Shown here: piece after piece, positions 45,036 through 53,328 of the stretch
Position numbering within the stretch: position 1 is the first letter of the stretch
Layout of the letters: each line of letters begins with the position of its first letter
Assembly (NCBI RefSeq): GCF_032918005.1
Contig: NZ_CP136628.1
Coordinates: 5,813,501-5,877,500 of the forward strand
Reading direction: 5' to 3'
DNA: 64,000 nt
Source: Bradyrhizobium sp. NDS-1
Lineage (GTDB): Bacteria; Pseudomonadota; Alphaproteobacteria; Rhizobiales; Xanthobacteraceae
Program-made: the position numbers and the translations under genes
The notes under the pieces: model-generated
Database searches by the model: none
What the model saw: only the letters and a program-made list of their open reading frames with translations
What the model was told of the DNA's origin: nothing

Positions 45036-45066
45036 CTGGACCGGCGCGCTCGGCGCGCCGGTCCAG
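45036..45066 (+). terminator. Strong hairpin after the ABC cassette
   Basis: CTGGACCGGCGCG-ctcgg-CGCGCCGGTCCAG, thirteen perfect pairs, 14 bases after the last stop codon. The T-run is broken (TCGTTCGTCT), as is common in high-GC genomes. Confidence 0.7.
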
Positions 45067-45135
45067 TCGTTCGTCTACAACGCCGGAAACGTCTCCAGGC
45101 TCGCCTTCATCGCCGCAACCGGCGATCGCGAGCGT

Positions 45136-45229
45136 CTCAAGCGCGATGAGATTTGGATGAACCATCATCGCGCTTGAGGTTGTTGTTTACGCGTGATCTT
45201 TCCGGAAAATCGCTTCGCACTTTTCCGGA
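45136..45229. repeat. Double-hairpin intergenic repeat
   Basis: First hairpin: CTCAAGCGCGATGA / TCATCGCGCTTGAG, fourteen perfect pairs. Second: TCCGGAAAA / TTTTCCGGA around CGCTTCGC-like loop sequence, extended by GTGATC / GATCAT. The pair of motifs, with the CGCTTCGCACTTTTCCGG segment, is one of the commonest repeats in Bradyrhizobium and related Rhizobiales. Confidence 0.75.
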
Positions 45230-45241
45230 TCATGCTTTGGT

Positions 45242-46789
45242 CTACACGGTCGAGATACCGTCGATCGGGCTGATATCGCCGACGAAGCGCAGCAAGTCCG
45301 CCATCGTGAATTCGCCTGGCACTTGCGACGGAAGTGTCGGCTTCCAGCTCTTGCCTTTGACCCAGAGATACGACTGGTGATCGCCATGGACGAGGCCGAC
45401 GAAGACCTCGGCAAGCAGCGTCGCGCCAACCGGTCCGAGCCGTTCCCCGCCGCCCCGCTGCTCGGCCTCCTTGAGGATGTAGTACCAGAGCGGCGTATGC
45501 TGGTGCAGGCCATGCTTCCTCGCCACGGCACCGTCGCTCCCCTTCGAGATTTCTTCCGGCGTCAGCGGATTCTTGATCTTCATGGCCTTGGCAACGTCCT
45601 GCCCTGACGGCAATCCCAGCAACACGCCGCGCTTGAGGTTGCGGAACGGCAGGCTGCCGCCATCACCAGGCAGGGTATGCAGTTGCGGCACGACGAATGG
45701 GTCGATCTTGCGAGATGGATTGAGCGCCACACCCGGCGGATTGGCCGACAGGACCTGATAGAAGCGGCGCCAGTCGATGATCCAGTTGCTTGAAAGCACC
45801 GGAAGCGGAAGCGGCGGCTGAACCGGATTAGGTGCGAGATCTCCGATGATTCCTCCCGAAAGCCCCGTAAACCTGAACAGCAGGTCGAGAGTTGCAGGAA
45901 TGCCGCCCGGCCCGGGCGTGAAGATCCTGTTGTGGCTATAGACCTGACGAACCATGCTGTGGCCGAAACGATAGACGGCCGCGGAAAACTCGACAGGCAT
46001 ATAAGGGATCTTCTTGAATCGATAGAAGCGCCGTCCCTGCTCTAGGATCTTGGCCACCAGCCCCTTCTCGGTGATCCGCTCCACGAAATCGTGCAGAACC
46101 ATCCATTGATAGTGCCAGGTCACGATCTGGCGCGCTTCCTCGAATATCTCTCCCGGCGGCTTCCCTGACGCCGCGAGCCGATCGCAGACCTTGTTGTGAA
46201 ATTTGAGCATCGCCAGATGGGTCTGCGCGACAAGCAAATTCTCATCGTTGCGATGGTCGCCGATCAGGGCAAACCCTTCGGGGCTGCGCGGAAGATCGTT
46301 ACGATGATCACCCGTGATGCTATCGACGTTGACCGTTTTGCCGATCAGCAGCTTGGGCCCCGGTGTCTTGCCGTTGTCGGTGGCCGAGTTGCGCGCATAC
46401 AAGTGGCGGCTTCCGTCGGGACCGAGACCATAGACGCAGTCGAGATCGAGCGCCGGCGTGCGAAAATTCTGCACGCCCATGGGATCGGCCTGCTTGTCGC
46501 CAAAGGAGGTCAGGTCAAGCGTGATGTCATGATCGACGAATTGGCCGAGATAGGTGAAACCCGCCGGGACGTTGAGATTGTTTCCCGCGGCGTCGCCGGG
46601 GGCGGGGTCCTTCATCGCGTCAGCGAGCTCACGCAGCGGACCGTCGTCGACAGCCAGCGGCTCCAAGGTCGGAAACATCCGGCCAAACATGCCCGGATCG
46701 TCGTGTCCGGAAAGCGTATCCAAAAATTGTCGCGTCGGTTGACGTCCGGCCTTGCCGTGACCGGGATGAACATTCACGTCGGTTCCCAT
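45242..46789 (-). CDS. Animal-type haem peroxidase (peroxidasin/cyclooxygenase superfamily)
   Basis: A 515-aa haem enzyme. The distal site is LGQFVDHDIT: Gln83, Asp86 (a possible covalent haem ester residue, as in myeloperoxidase), His87 and Asp88 as calcium ligand. The proximal histidine is in AAVYRFGHSMVR. No signal peptide is seen, so export is uncertain. Members occur in bacteria but are uncommon; activities range from halide oxidation to fatty-acid dioxygenation. ATG at 46789 follows AGGAGC; the frame upstream is spurious. It has no operon partner. Confidence 0.88.
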   Translation of the reverse strand: MGTDVNVHPGHGKAGRQPTRQFLDTLSGHDDPGMFGRMFPTLEPLAVDDGPLRELADAMKDPAPGDAAGNNLNVPAGFTYLGQFVDHDITLDLTSFGDKQADPMGVQNFRTPALDLDCVYGLGPDGSRHLYARNSATDNGKTPGPKLLIGKTVNVDSITGDHRNDLPRSPEGFALIGDHRNDENLLVAQTHLAMLKFHNKVCDRLAASGKPPGEIFEEARQIVTWHYQWMVLHDFVERITEKGLVAKILEQGRRFYRFKKIPYMPVEFSAAVYRFGHSMVRQVYSHNRIFTPGPGGIPATLDLLFRFTGLSGGIIGDLAPNPVQPPLPLPVLSSNWIIDWRRFYQVLSANPPGVALNPSRKIDPFVVPQLHTLPGDGGSLPFRNLKRGVLLGLPSGQDVAKAMKIKNPLTPEEISKGSDGAVARKHGLHQHTPLWYYILKEAEQRGGGERLGPVGATLLAEVFVGLVHGDHQSYLWVKGKSWKPTLPSQVPGEFTMADLLRFVGDISPIDGISTV

Positions 46790-47048
46790 CGCTTGCTCCT
46801 GCTCAAAATGCTGTAAGGGAGAGGGGCGCCGAATATGCCGATTGGTCTCAAATTCTCGTTTCAGTATACGTTCAGAAGAATTGCCCCTCAGGGTGCAGTA
46901 AAATGAAATATTACTACAGATTGCATTCTGTGGGTGGGTCCTACCGCGAGGCTTTTTGCCCCACCAGCCACACAGGCTTTTGATCGCCCGGAGCTTGAGC
47001 AAGAAAGACTAAGGCGCGATCAACGCGCCGGCTCGATCTCTCAGCGCT

Positions 47049-47321
47049 TCAGTGTTTGGCAGCGAACCGCGACCAGATCTCGGCGTCGGTGTAGAAGTCC
47101 ACGCCGCCATCGAGATCTCTCACCAGCCACTCGCCGAGATAGACGATCTGAGTGCCGCTGCGCCGCTCGTGCCGAAGCTCGAATTTCCCGTCGGCATCCT
47201 TCTGCAACGAGCAATTCGACTGAACCCAGCTCGGCCATTCCTGCAACGGCTGTCCCAAAAATTGCCAGGCAACCAAAGCCGCGTTGTCCGACAGGGGTTC
47301 TAAGCGCAGTGTCTTGGTCAC
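47049..47321 (-). CDS. Small conserved-looking protein of unknown function
   Basis: A 90-aa acidic protein rich in tryptophan (WQFLG, EWPSWVQ, IWSRF). It has one cysteine and no signal or membrane helix. GTG at 47321 is chosen because GGTGGAG lies just upstream; an ATG at 47354 would add 11 His/Gly-rich residues. Alternating strand-like segments suggest a small beta fold. Function unknown. Confidence 0.6.
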   Translation of the reverse strand: MTKTLRLEPLSDNAALVAWQFLGQPLQEWPSWVQSNCSLQKDADGKFELRHERRSGTQIVYLGEWLVRDLDGGVDFYTDAEIWSRFAAKH

Positions 47322-47463
47322 GTGATCTCCACCATGCGAGTTGTCCCCGTGCAACGCCTCGGGACCGGAAAGGTTTGGAATCGTCGTTCCGTGACAGCAT
47401 GCCTGACGGGATTCAACGGTTCCTCTACTTTTCCGCCCGTGAAAACCCGGCCCCCCCTGCGCT

Positions 47464-48195
47464 CTATCCGATCGTCTGCAACGCCGGGAACGTCTCCAGC
47501 AGCCAGATGCTCACATTCGTGACTGCACCGGTGAGGAAGCCGATACCGGTGATGACCATCAAGACGCCCATGGCGCGCTCGACGTTGACGAGATGGCCTT
47601 TCATCCGCGCGAACAGCGCAGAAAACTGTTCGATCATCAGGGCCGCCAGCAGGAAGGGAATACCTAGGCCCAAGGAATAGACGGCGAGCAGACCTGCACC
47701 CTTGGTCACCGTCGCCTCGGCTGCGGCGATCGAAAGAATCGCCGCGAGGATCGGGCCGATGCAGGGGGTCCAGCCGAAGGCGAAGGCGAGGCCCATGATG
47801 TAGGCCCCCCAGAGCCCGACGGGCTTGGGGATAGGCAGCCGCCCCTCGCGCATCAGCAGGCCGATGCGCGTCAGGCCCAGGAAATGCAGGCCCATGACGA
47901 TGATGACGAGGCCAGCGAGGATCGACAGCTCTGCCGACCAGGCCCGGATCAGCCCGCCGACCAGCGAGGCGCTGGCGCCGAGCGCGACGAACACAGTGGA
48001 GAAGCCGAGCACGAACAAGAGCGCCGACAACATGATCGCGCGCTTCGACGCCGCGGCCGGCTCGTCGCTCTCGACATGCTCGATCGTGGCGCCCGTGAGG
48101 TAGATCAGATAGGGCGGGACCAGCGGCAGGACGCAAGGCGAGAGGAAGCTGACGAGGCCGGCAATCAGCGCCGCCGGGATCGAAACATTTTGCAT
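47464..48195 (-). CDS. ccdA: CcdA-type cytochrome c biogenesis/thiol-disulfide transport protein
   Basis: A 243-aa membrane protein with six helices, moving reducing equivalents from cytoplasmic thioredoxin to the periplasm. The redox cysteines are in LSPCVLPLVPPY (helix 1) and GWTPCIGPILAA (helix 4). Used in c-type cytochrome maturation. No ccm gene or periplasmic thioredoxin is adjacent. Confidence 0.93.
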   Translation of the reverse strand: MQNVSIPAALIAGLVSFLSPCVLPLVPPYLIYLTGATIEHVESDEPAAASKRAIMLSALLFVLGFSTVFVALGASASLVGGLIRAWSAELSILAGLVIIVMGLHFLGLTRIGLLMREGRLPIPKPVGLWGAYIMGLAFAFGWTPCIGPILAAILSIAAAEATVTKGAGLLAVYSLGLGIPFLLAALMIEQFSALFARMKGHLVNVERAMGVLMVITGIGFLTGAVTNVSIWLLETFPALQTIG

Positions 48196-48321
48196 GATGC
48201 CGTCTGAGCCATCTCAGGCGCCGGTAGGCGCGCAGGATATGCGCCCGGCCGGAGCCGAACCGGCTCTGGTGTAGCCGATGCCGGAAAATGCGCAACAGAG
48301 GCGCACGAAACCAGGGCTCCT

Positions 48322-48357
48322 CCCGATGCCGTCTGTGATCACAGGTGCGGCATCGGG
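48322..48357. terminator. Nested palindromic hairpin between unknown gene and ccdA
   Basis: Outer arms CCCGATGCCG / CGGCATCGGG are perfect; inside them CTGTGATCACAG is itself a perfect palindrome. It lies between the 115-aa gene and ccdA, both on the minus strand, so it could end the upstream transcript. There is no T-run. Confidence 0.5.
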
Positions 48358-48399
48358 ACGCGCACAAGTCTCGCCAAAAAGCGAGACTCGGCGGCGCGG

Positions 48400-48747
48400 C
48401 TACTTCACCACGCGGAGCAGCGGACGCCGGGGCTGGTCCTGCGTCTGCTTGGAAGGGGACGGCGGCTCGCTCGCAGCGCTCCGCAACATTTCGTCGCACA
48501 GTGCCTTGAGATCGGCACTGTCAATTCCTTTGAGCTTCATCCTGACGTCGAGGATGACGATGGACAGCAGCTCGGCCGATTCACGGCTCTCGCACGCGTT
48601 GAGCACCCTGCGGCACTCCTCGAGCGTTTTCAGCACCGACTGCAACTGTTCGTCTGAATGCGACACCGGCGTTCTTTCCGTTAATTCGGCCTGCGAGACG
48701 TGGTTGCGGCGCCCCCTTCGGCCCCCATGGTGTACCGAGGATAGCAT
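48400..48747 (-). CDS. Small helical protein of unknown function
   Basis: A frame of 115 codons. The central part (EQLQSVLKTLEECRRVLNAC) is strongly helical with two cysteines and could form a short coiled coil. The first 27 residues look non-protein-like, so translation may start at the GTG at 48666 behind GGAAAG, giving 88 residues. The end is Pro/Ser/Arg-rich. No motif recognised. Confidence 0.5.
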   Translation of the reverse strand: MLSSVHHGGRRGRRNHVSQAELTERTPVSHSDEQLQSVLKTLEECRRVLNACESRESAELLSIVILDVRMKLKGIDSADLKALCDEMLRSAASEPPSPSKQTQDQPRRPLLRVVK

Positions 48748-49149
48748 GAGGCCGCGGCGCCTCCGAACCTGATTTCAAGCGGTTTCAGCCCAGGAACCGA
48801 GAGTCCAGCCAACACCGCTGCGCTGCGTAGTTGGCCATTGTCGAAGCGGTCCGGGAGCAAACGCCTGGCGTACTGTGATTGATCCGTCGAGGGAGACGGC
48901 GGTGCCTTTCGCGCAAAGTCATTCCTTGCGGACAGCGCCTGCAATCCCGCAGCCATTTGGCGGCTCGCAACGGAACTCACGCCACACCCCTCATCCGGGC
49001 AAACAATGCGCCCGATTCCCCAGCCTTGGCAGCACTCGGATACCACCCACGAGGTAGTAAGGATGACGTTCAAAACTCATCATCCCCCAACCCGCAGTGG
49101 TTGTGGTTTGCGCCAGATTCTGCCAGTTTAGCCGCCCGAAGGGAATTGT
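48748..49149. other. Gene-free stretch upstream of LysR regulator
   Basis: Four hundred bases without a supported gene; the frames present are antisense shadows. It must carry the promoter of the LysR-XRE pair. I see an imperfect dyad, GATGACGTTC...ACTCATCATC near 49058-49083, but no clear LysR box. Confidence 0.4.
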
Positions 49150-50199
49150 ATGCACTCCTTAGCGGAAAGGGGCGTTCGTCAGGTGGAACGCCCAAAAGCA
49201 AATCTCAGCGGCCTCTCTGATTGGGATACGGCCCGCATATTTCTGGAAGTCGTCCGATGCGGAAGTTTCCGCTCGGCGGCCGAGCGCTTGTCGCTGTCGA
49301 TCAACGCCGTGCGCCGGCGGATCGACGATTTCGAACGTCAAACCGGCACGACGCTGTTCACCCGCGACGTTCACGGGACCCATCTGACCGATGAAGGCGC
49401 GCTGGTGGTCTCCGCCGTCGAGCGCATGGAGGCTGCCACCTTCGATGTGCTGCGCGCCAGCGATTCGATGGCCAATGCTTTGTCCGGCGAGGTTCGGGTC
49501 GCCGTCACCGAGGGGCTCGGCACGTTCTGGCTCGCCCCGCGCCTGGTTGAATTCCAGCAGGCCTATCCGAAGATCCTGGTCGACCTGCATTGCGCGATGC
49601 GTTCGGCCGACGTCTCGCGTCACGAGGCCGACGTCGCCATCCATCTATCGCGTCCCTCGGCGCTCGACATCAAGCTGGTGCGGCTCGGCCGCATGCACCT
49701 GATGTTCTGGGCCTCCGAGAAATACATCGAAAAGCACGGCGCGCCGCGTTCGGCAGCGGAATTGATCAAGCATCGCCTGGTGCTGCAATTCGCAGATCAG
49801 CTCGCCGCCAAGGAATCCTTCGAGAGTTTCTTCCCGGGCGTTTCGGAACGTGACCTTCTGGTCATGAAGACCAACGTCTCGAGCGCCAACTATTGGGCGG
49901 TCGCAAATGGCGCCGGCATCGGCGTCTTCCCCAGCTACGCCATCGCGCTCGGCGGGAAATTGATTCCACTGGAGGTCGAGCTGAACCGGCCGCTGGATAT
50001 CTGGTTGTCCTACCACCCCGGTAGCGGCCGTATTCCGCGCGTGCGGCACATGATTGACTGGCTGATCGAAGCTTTCAGTCCAGCTCGTTTCCCGTGGTTT
50101 AAGGAAGAGTTCGTGCATCCGCATGAATTCAAGGACTCCTATATGGGCGAACCCCTGACCCAGCTCTTCGGGGGATTTTCAACCGAAGAACAAAGGTGA
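49150..50199 (+). CDS. LysR family transcriptional regulator
   Basis: A 349-aa LysR protein, longer than usual. The winged helix (about 25-85) contains FLEVVRCGSFRSAAERLSLS and AVRRRIDDFERQTGTTLF; the effector domain follows. A C-terminal extension of about 40 residues after the usual end (FPWFKEEFVHPHEF...) is notable. ATG at 49150 follows AAGGGAA. Its stop overlaps a GTG of the next gene, suggesting the two regulators are made together. Confidence 0.9.
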   Translation: MHSLAERGVRQVERPKANLSGLSDWDTARIFLEVVRCGSFRSAAERLSLSINAVRRRIDDFERQTGTTLFTRDVHGTHLTDEGALVVSAVERMEAATFDVLRASDSMANALSGEVRVAVTEGLGTFWLAPRLVEFQQAYPKILVDLHCAMRSADVSRHEADVAIHLSRPSALDIKLVRLGRMHLMFWASEKYIEKHGAPRSAAELIKHRLVLQFADQLAAKESFESFFPGVSERDLLVMKTNVSSANYWAVANGAGIGVFPSYAIALGGKLIPLEVELNRPLDIWLSYHPGSGRIPRVRHMIDWLIEAFSPARFPWFKEEFVHPHEFKDSYMGEPLTQLFGGFSTEEQR

Positions 50200-50207
50200 G
50201 AACGAAG

Positions 50208-50600
50208 ATGAAAGCAGCGGCGAAAAGAATGAAGCAGCGCAGTGCCGGCAAGCCGGACATTGAGCTTGGCAAGCGGATCCGCTTGCGGCGCGTCGAGATG
50301 AAGATCTCGCAGGCCGAGCTCGGCGAGAAGCTGGGCGTCAGCTTCCAGCAGGTGCAGAAATACGAGAAGGGCGTCAATCGCGTCGGCGCGGCTCGGCTTC
50401 AGCAGATCGCCTCCGCCCTCGATGTGCCCGTGACCTTCTTCTACGACGGCGACAACAAGGCCCGCGAAGTCGAGAGCCTGCTGTTCCTCGATAGCGCCTT
50501 CAGCCTCCGCCTGCTGCGCGCCTACAGCAAGATCAAGGACCAGACGGTGCAGCGTCAGCTCGTCTCGCTGATGGAATCGATCGCGGCGAACGAAAGCTGA
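50208..50600 (+). CDS. XRE-family helix-turn-helix regulator (PraR/SinR-like)
   Basis: A 130-aa repressor-type protein. The HTH spans about residues 20-75 (IRLRRVEMKISQAELGEKLG, VSFQQVQKYEKGVNRVGAARL) and DVPVTFFYDG closes it; this layout matches rhizobial PraR-like proteins. The C-terminal helix may dimerise. ATG at 50208 follows AGGTGAG; a GTG at 50196 overlaps the LysR stop. Confidence 0.88.
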   Translation: MKAAAKRMKQRSAGKPDIELGKRIRLRRVEMKISQAELGEKLGVSFQQVQKYEKGVNRVGAARLQQIASALDVPVTFFYDGDNKAREVESLLFLDSAFSLRLLRAYSKIKDQTVQRQLVSLMESIAANES

Positions 50601-50875
50601 GACCGATCGACGGTCTGCATTTGCCGCCGACCTTCAATCCGCCGCGTCACCGGGGCGCGGCGGGATTGAACGAGACCGGACGGCATACGGCTCGCGCGCT
50701 TGCGCGCGGCCTTTCCGGGGGCGGTTCGACCGTCCCTTTTTCCTTGCGGCACGATCCGAGGACCACGCGCCATGCGATCCCGGAACAGGCGGATGCAGAC
50801 TCGCGCGCCCTGCCCCGGTTGACCCCGCTGGCGCCCGCGCAGCACATTGTCCCTCGCACATGACGAGCGAGCGCG

Positions 50876-51697
50876 ATGTCCGACATCTTCAGCACGACCG
50901 AAACGCCTTACGCCGACGGCAAGATCCTCAGGCACGCAGCCGGTGGCGTCGGGGTGATCACCTTCAACAATCCCGACAAGCGCAACGCGATGTCGCTGGA
51001 GATGTGGGAGGGATTTGGCGAGGCGCTGACGGCCTTGCGCGACGACGAGACCGTGCGCGTCCTGATCCTGCGCGGCGCCGGCGGCAAGGCGTTCGTATCA
51101 GGGGCCGATATCAGCCAGTTCGAGAAGACGCGCCATAACGCAGCGGCGTCCGAGGAATACGCCAAGCGCAGCGCGGCACAGCGCGCGCTGCTCGCCGACT
51201 TTCCCTTACCGACCATCGCCTGCATCGAGGGCTTTTGCCTCGGCGGCGGCATGCAAGTCGCGGTGCTCGCCGACATCCGCCTCGCCGCACACGGCAGCCA
51301 GTTCGGGATTCCCGCGGCCAGGCTCGGCATCGCCTATGGCTATGACGGTCTGAAGCATCTGGTGTCGCTGGTCGGCCCGTCCTGGGCGCGCCTCTTGATG
51401 TACACGGGCATGCGGATCGATTCCGCAGAGGCACTGCGCATCGGTCTCGTCGAGCGCGTGTTTCCGGAGGGCGAGCTCTGGGGAGAGACCATGACGATCG
51501 CGAAGGCCATCTCCGAGAACGCTCCGCTCGCAATCAAGGCCGCCAGGATCACCATCGCGCAGGTGCTGAAGGACGAAAGCCAGCGTGACATGGAGGCGAT
51601 CAAGGCGATCGGCCATGCCTGCATGGACAGCGCGGATTTCCGCGAGGGTCGCCGAGCCTTCATGGAGAAGCGCCGACCCAAATTTCAGGGGCGCTGA
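50876..51697 (+). CDS. Enoyl-CoA hydratase/isomerase family protein
   Basis: A 273-aa crotonase-fold enzyme. Oxyanion-hole motifs are SGADISQFE and IEGFCLGGGMQVAVLADIRLA. The usual hydratase glutamate positions are not clearly both present, so hydratase, isomerase or decarboxylase activity is open. It stands alone, preceded by 275 bases without a gene. Confidence 0.88.
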   Translation: MSDIFSTTETPYADGKILRHAAGGVGVITFNNPDKRNAMSLEMWEGFGEALTALRDDETVRVLILRGAGGKAFVSGADISQFEKTRHNAAASEEYAKRSAAQRALLADFPLPTIACIEGFCLGGGMQVAVLADIRLAAHGSQFGIPAARLGIAYGYDGLKHLVSLVGPSWARLLMYTGMRIDSAEALRIGLVERVFPEGELWGETMTIAKAISENAPLAIKAARITIAQVLKDESQRDMEAIKAIGHACMDSADFREGRRAFMEKRRPKFQGR

Positions 51698-51801
51698 GTC
51701 TGAACCTTCATTCAGGAAGATTAAATCCGCGCGCGGCCGCAGCTCGGTAGCAACCAGTTGATCTGTTGGAAGTTCTCCCGCCACCAACGAGGGAGATTGC
51801 G

Positions 51802-52089
51802 ATGAAATTCAAACTTGCTTTTCTTGGTCTGGCCGCCTTGGGCGGTGCAGCGCTCGCCTCGGGCTCGGCATTCGCGGCAATGCCGAACGGCATTCCACAA
51901 GCGGACCGAATCGCGAGCGGCCCGGCCGCTGACGTCGATCAAGTACGCTGGGTCTGCAACCCCTGGGGTCGTTGTTTCTGGCGCCCGAGCTATTACGGCG
52001 CCTACGGCTATTATGGCGGCCCGCGACGATTCTACGGACCCCGTCCTTGGGGGTGGGGTCATCGCCACCACCACTGGCGCCGCTGGTGA
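51802..52089 (+). CDS. Small secreted Gly/Tyr/His-rich protein
   Basis: A 95-aa exported protein: Sec signal (MKFKLAFLGLAALGGAALA, cleavage after AFA), then a short acidic part, a two-cysteine motif VCNPWGRCFWRP, and a tail of Tyr, Gly, Arg and His (GHRHHHWRRW). Similar short proteins are numerous in Bradyrhizobium; role unknown. The His-rich end could bind metal. ATG at 51802 follows GAGGGAG. Confidence 0.8.
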   Translation: MKFKLAFLGLAALGGAALASGSAFAAMPNGIPQADRIASGPAADVDQVRWVCNPWGRCFWRPSYYGAYGYYGGPRRFYGPRPWGWGHRHHHWRRW

Positions 52090-52094
52090 ACGAC

Positions 52095-52116
52095 AAAGGG
52101 GCCGCGAGGCCCCTTT
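52095..52116. terminator. Bidirectional intrinsic terminator
   Basis: AAAGGGGCC-gcga-GGCCCCTTT followed by TCCTT. It separates the small secreted protein gene from the convergent dehydrogenase gene and has A/T runs on both sides. Confidence 0.8.
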
Positions 52117-52123
52117 TCCTTGA

Positions 52124-53203
52124 TTACACCGCCGCGAGCACAGCTTTCGTGATGTCGGCGGTGCCGTTGCTGCCGCCAAACTCCATTGGCTTGATGCCGC
52201 CTGCATAGATCTGATCCACCGCACGCTCGATCGTCTCGCCGGCTTCGGCCGCGCTCTCGATGCCATGCTTGTCGGCGAGCCAGTCGAGCATCATCGCCGC
52301 CGACAGGATCATGCCGGTGGGATTGGCCTTGCCCTGCCCCATGATATCGGGCGCGGTGCCGTGACAGGGTTGGAACACGGCGTATTTGTCGCCGATGTCG
52401 GCCGACGGCGCCATGCCGAGGCCGCCGATCAGGCTCGCGGTGATGTCGGAGACGATATCGCCGAACATGTTCTCCATCACCATGACGTCGAAATCCCAGG
52501 GCCGCTTCACCAGCATTGCCGAGCAGGCATCGACATAGAGACGATCGGTCTTCACCTCCGGATGCTTCTTGGCGATCTCGTCGAAAATGCCGCGGAAGAA
52601 GGCAAAGGCCTTGAACACGTTGGCCTTGTCGACGCAGGCGAGCGCCCCCGGCTTGCCGCGCGCCTTGCGCCGCTCGGCGAGGCGAAACGAAAACTCGAAC
52701 AGGCGCTCGGACGTCTTGCGCGTGATCACCATGGTTTCACGCGCGTCCTCATGGGTGACGACACCCTTGCCCATCGAAGCGAACAGGCCCTCGGTGGATT
52801 CGCGGATCACGACGAGATCGATGCCGCGCTGGTCGGCACCGACGATCGGGCTCGGCACGCCGGGAATGAGACGCGCGGGCCGCACGCCGGCATAGAGATC
52901 GAAGATGAAACGCAGCTCGATCTGCGGCGCGATCTCGGTATTGTCGGGGTAGCGCACCGACGGCAGACCGCAAGCTCCGAGAAGTATGGCGTCCGCCTCC
53001 TCGCACAGCTTGATCGTGGTATCAGGCATCGACTTGCCGGTCGCGAGATAGTTGTTGGCGCCGGCCGGAGCCTCGGTGAAGCGAAAACGCAAATCTGATT
53101 TCTGCTCGATCTTGCGCAGCACCTCGATGGCCGGCGCCATGACTTCGGGACCGATGCCGTCACCGGCGAGCACGGCAATATGGAAGGCGTTGTTTGCGGA
53201 CAT
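52124..53203 (-). CDS. Isocitrate/isopropylmalate dehydrogenase family enzyme
   Basis: A 359-aa beta-decarboxylating dehydrogenase. Visible: GDGIGPEVM, substrate-site VIRESTEGLF and ITRKTSERLFEF, catalytic Lys in ACVDKANVFKA, metal Asps in MENMFGDIVSDITASLIGGLG, and HGTAPDIMGQGKANPTG. The sequence around residues 90-110 differs from classical LeuB, so tartrate, D-malate or homoisocitrate-type activity is equally possible. ATG at 53203 follows AGGAAA. Confidence 0.9.
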   Translation of the reverse strand: MSANNAFHIAVLAGDGIGPEVMAPAIEVLRKIEQKSDLRFRFTEAPAGANNYLATGKSMPDTTIKLCEEADAILLGACGLPSVRYPDNTEIAPQIELRFIFDLYAGVRPARLIPGVPSPIVGADQRGIDLVVIRESTEGLFASMGKGVVTHEDARETMVITRKTSERLFEFSFRLAERRKARGKPGALACVDKANVFKAFAFFRGIFDEIAKKHPEVKTDRLYVDACSAMLVKRPWDFDVMVMENMFGDIVSDITASLIGGLGMAPSADIGDKYAVFQPCHGTAPDIMGQGKANPTGMILSAAMMLDWLADKHGIESAAEAGETIERAVDQIYAGGIKPMEFGGSNGTADITKAVLAAV

Positions 53204-53233
53204 GGGTTTCCTGCGCGTAGGACGAAGACGGTC

Positions 53234-53312
53234 GTCATTGCGAGGAGCGAAGCGACGAAGCAATCCAGATTGTTTCCGATGAGGAATTCTGGATTGCTTC
53301 GCTCGCAATGAC
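53234..53312. repeat. Intergenic inverted repeat (GTCATTGCGAGCG family)
   Basis: GTCATTGCGAGGAGCGAAGC...CAATCCAGA (53234-53269) pairs with TCTGGATTGCTTCGCTCGCAATGAC (read 53288-53312) apart from a small insertion. Same family as 3614-3690. It lies between the alcohol dehydrogenase and IPMDH-family genes. Confidence 0.8.
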
Positions 53313-53328
53313 GGAAGAGAGAGCGAGA

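Noticed and set aside
48333..48344. CTGTGATCACAG as a CRP/FNR-type site
   Set aside because: CRP sites need TGTGA-N6-TCACA; here the halves abut with no spacer, and the element is enclosed in longer arms.
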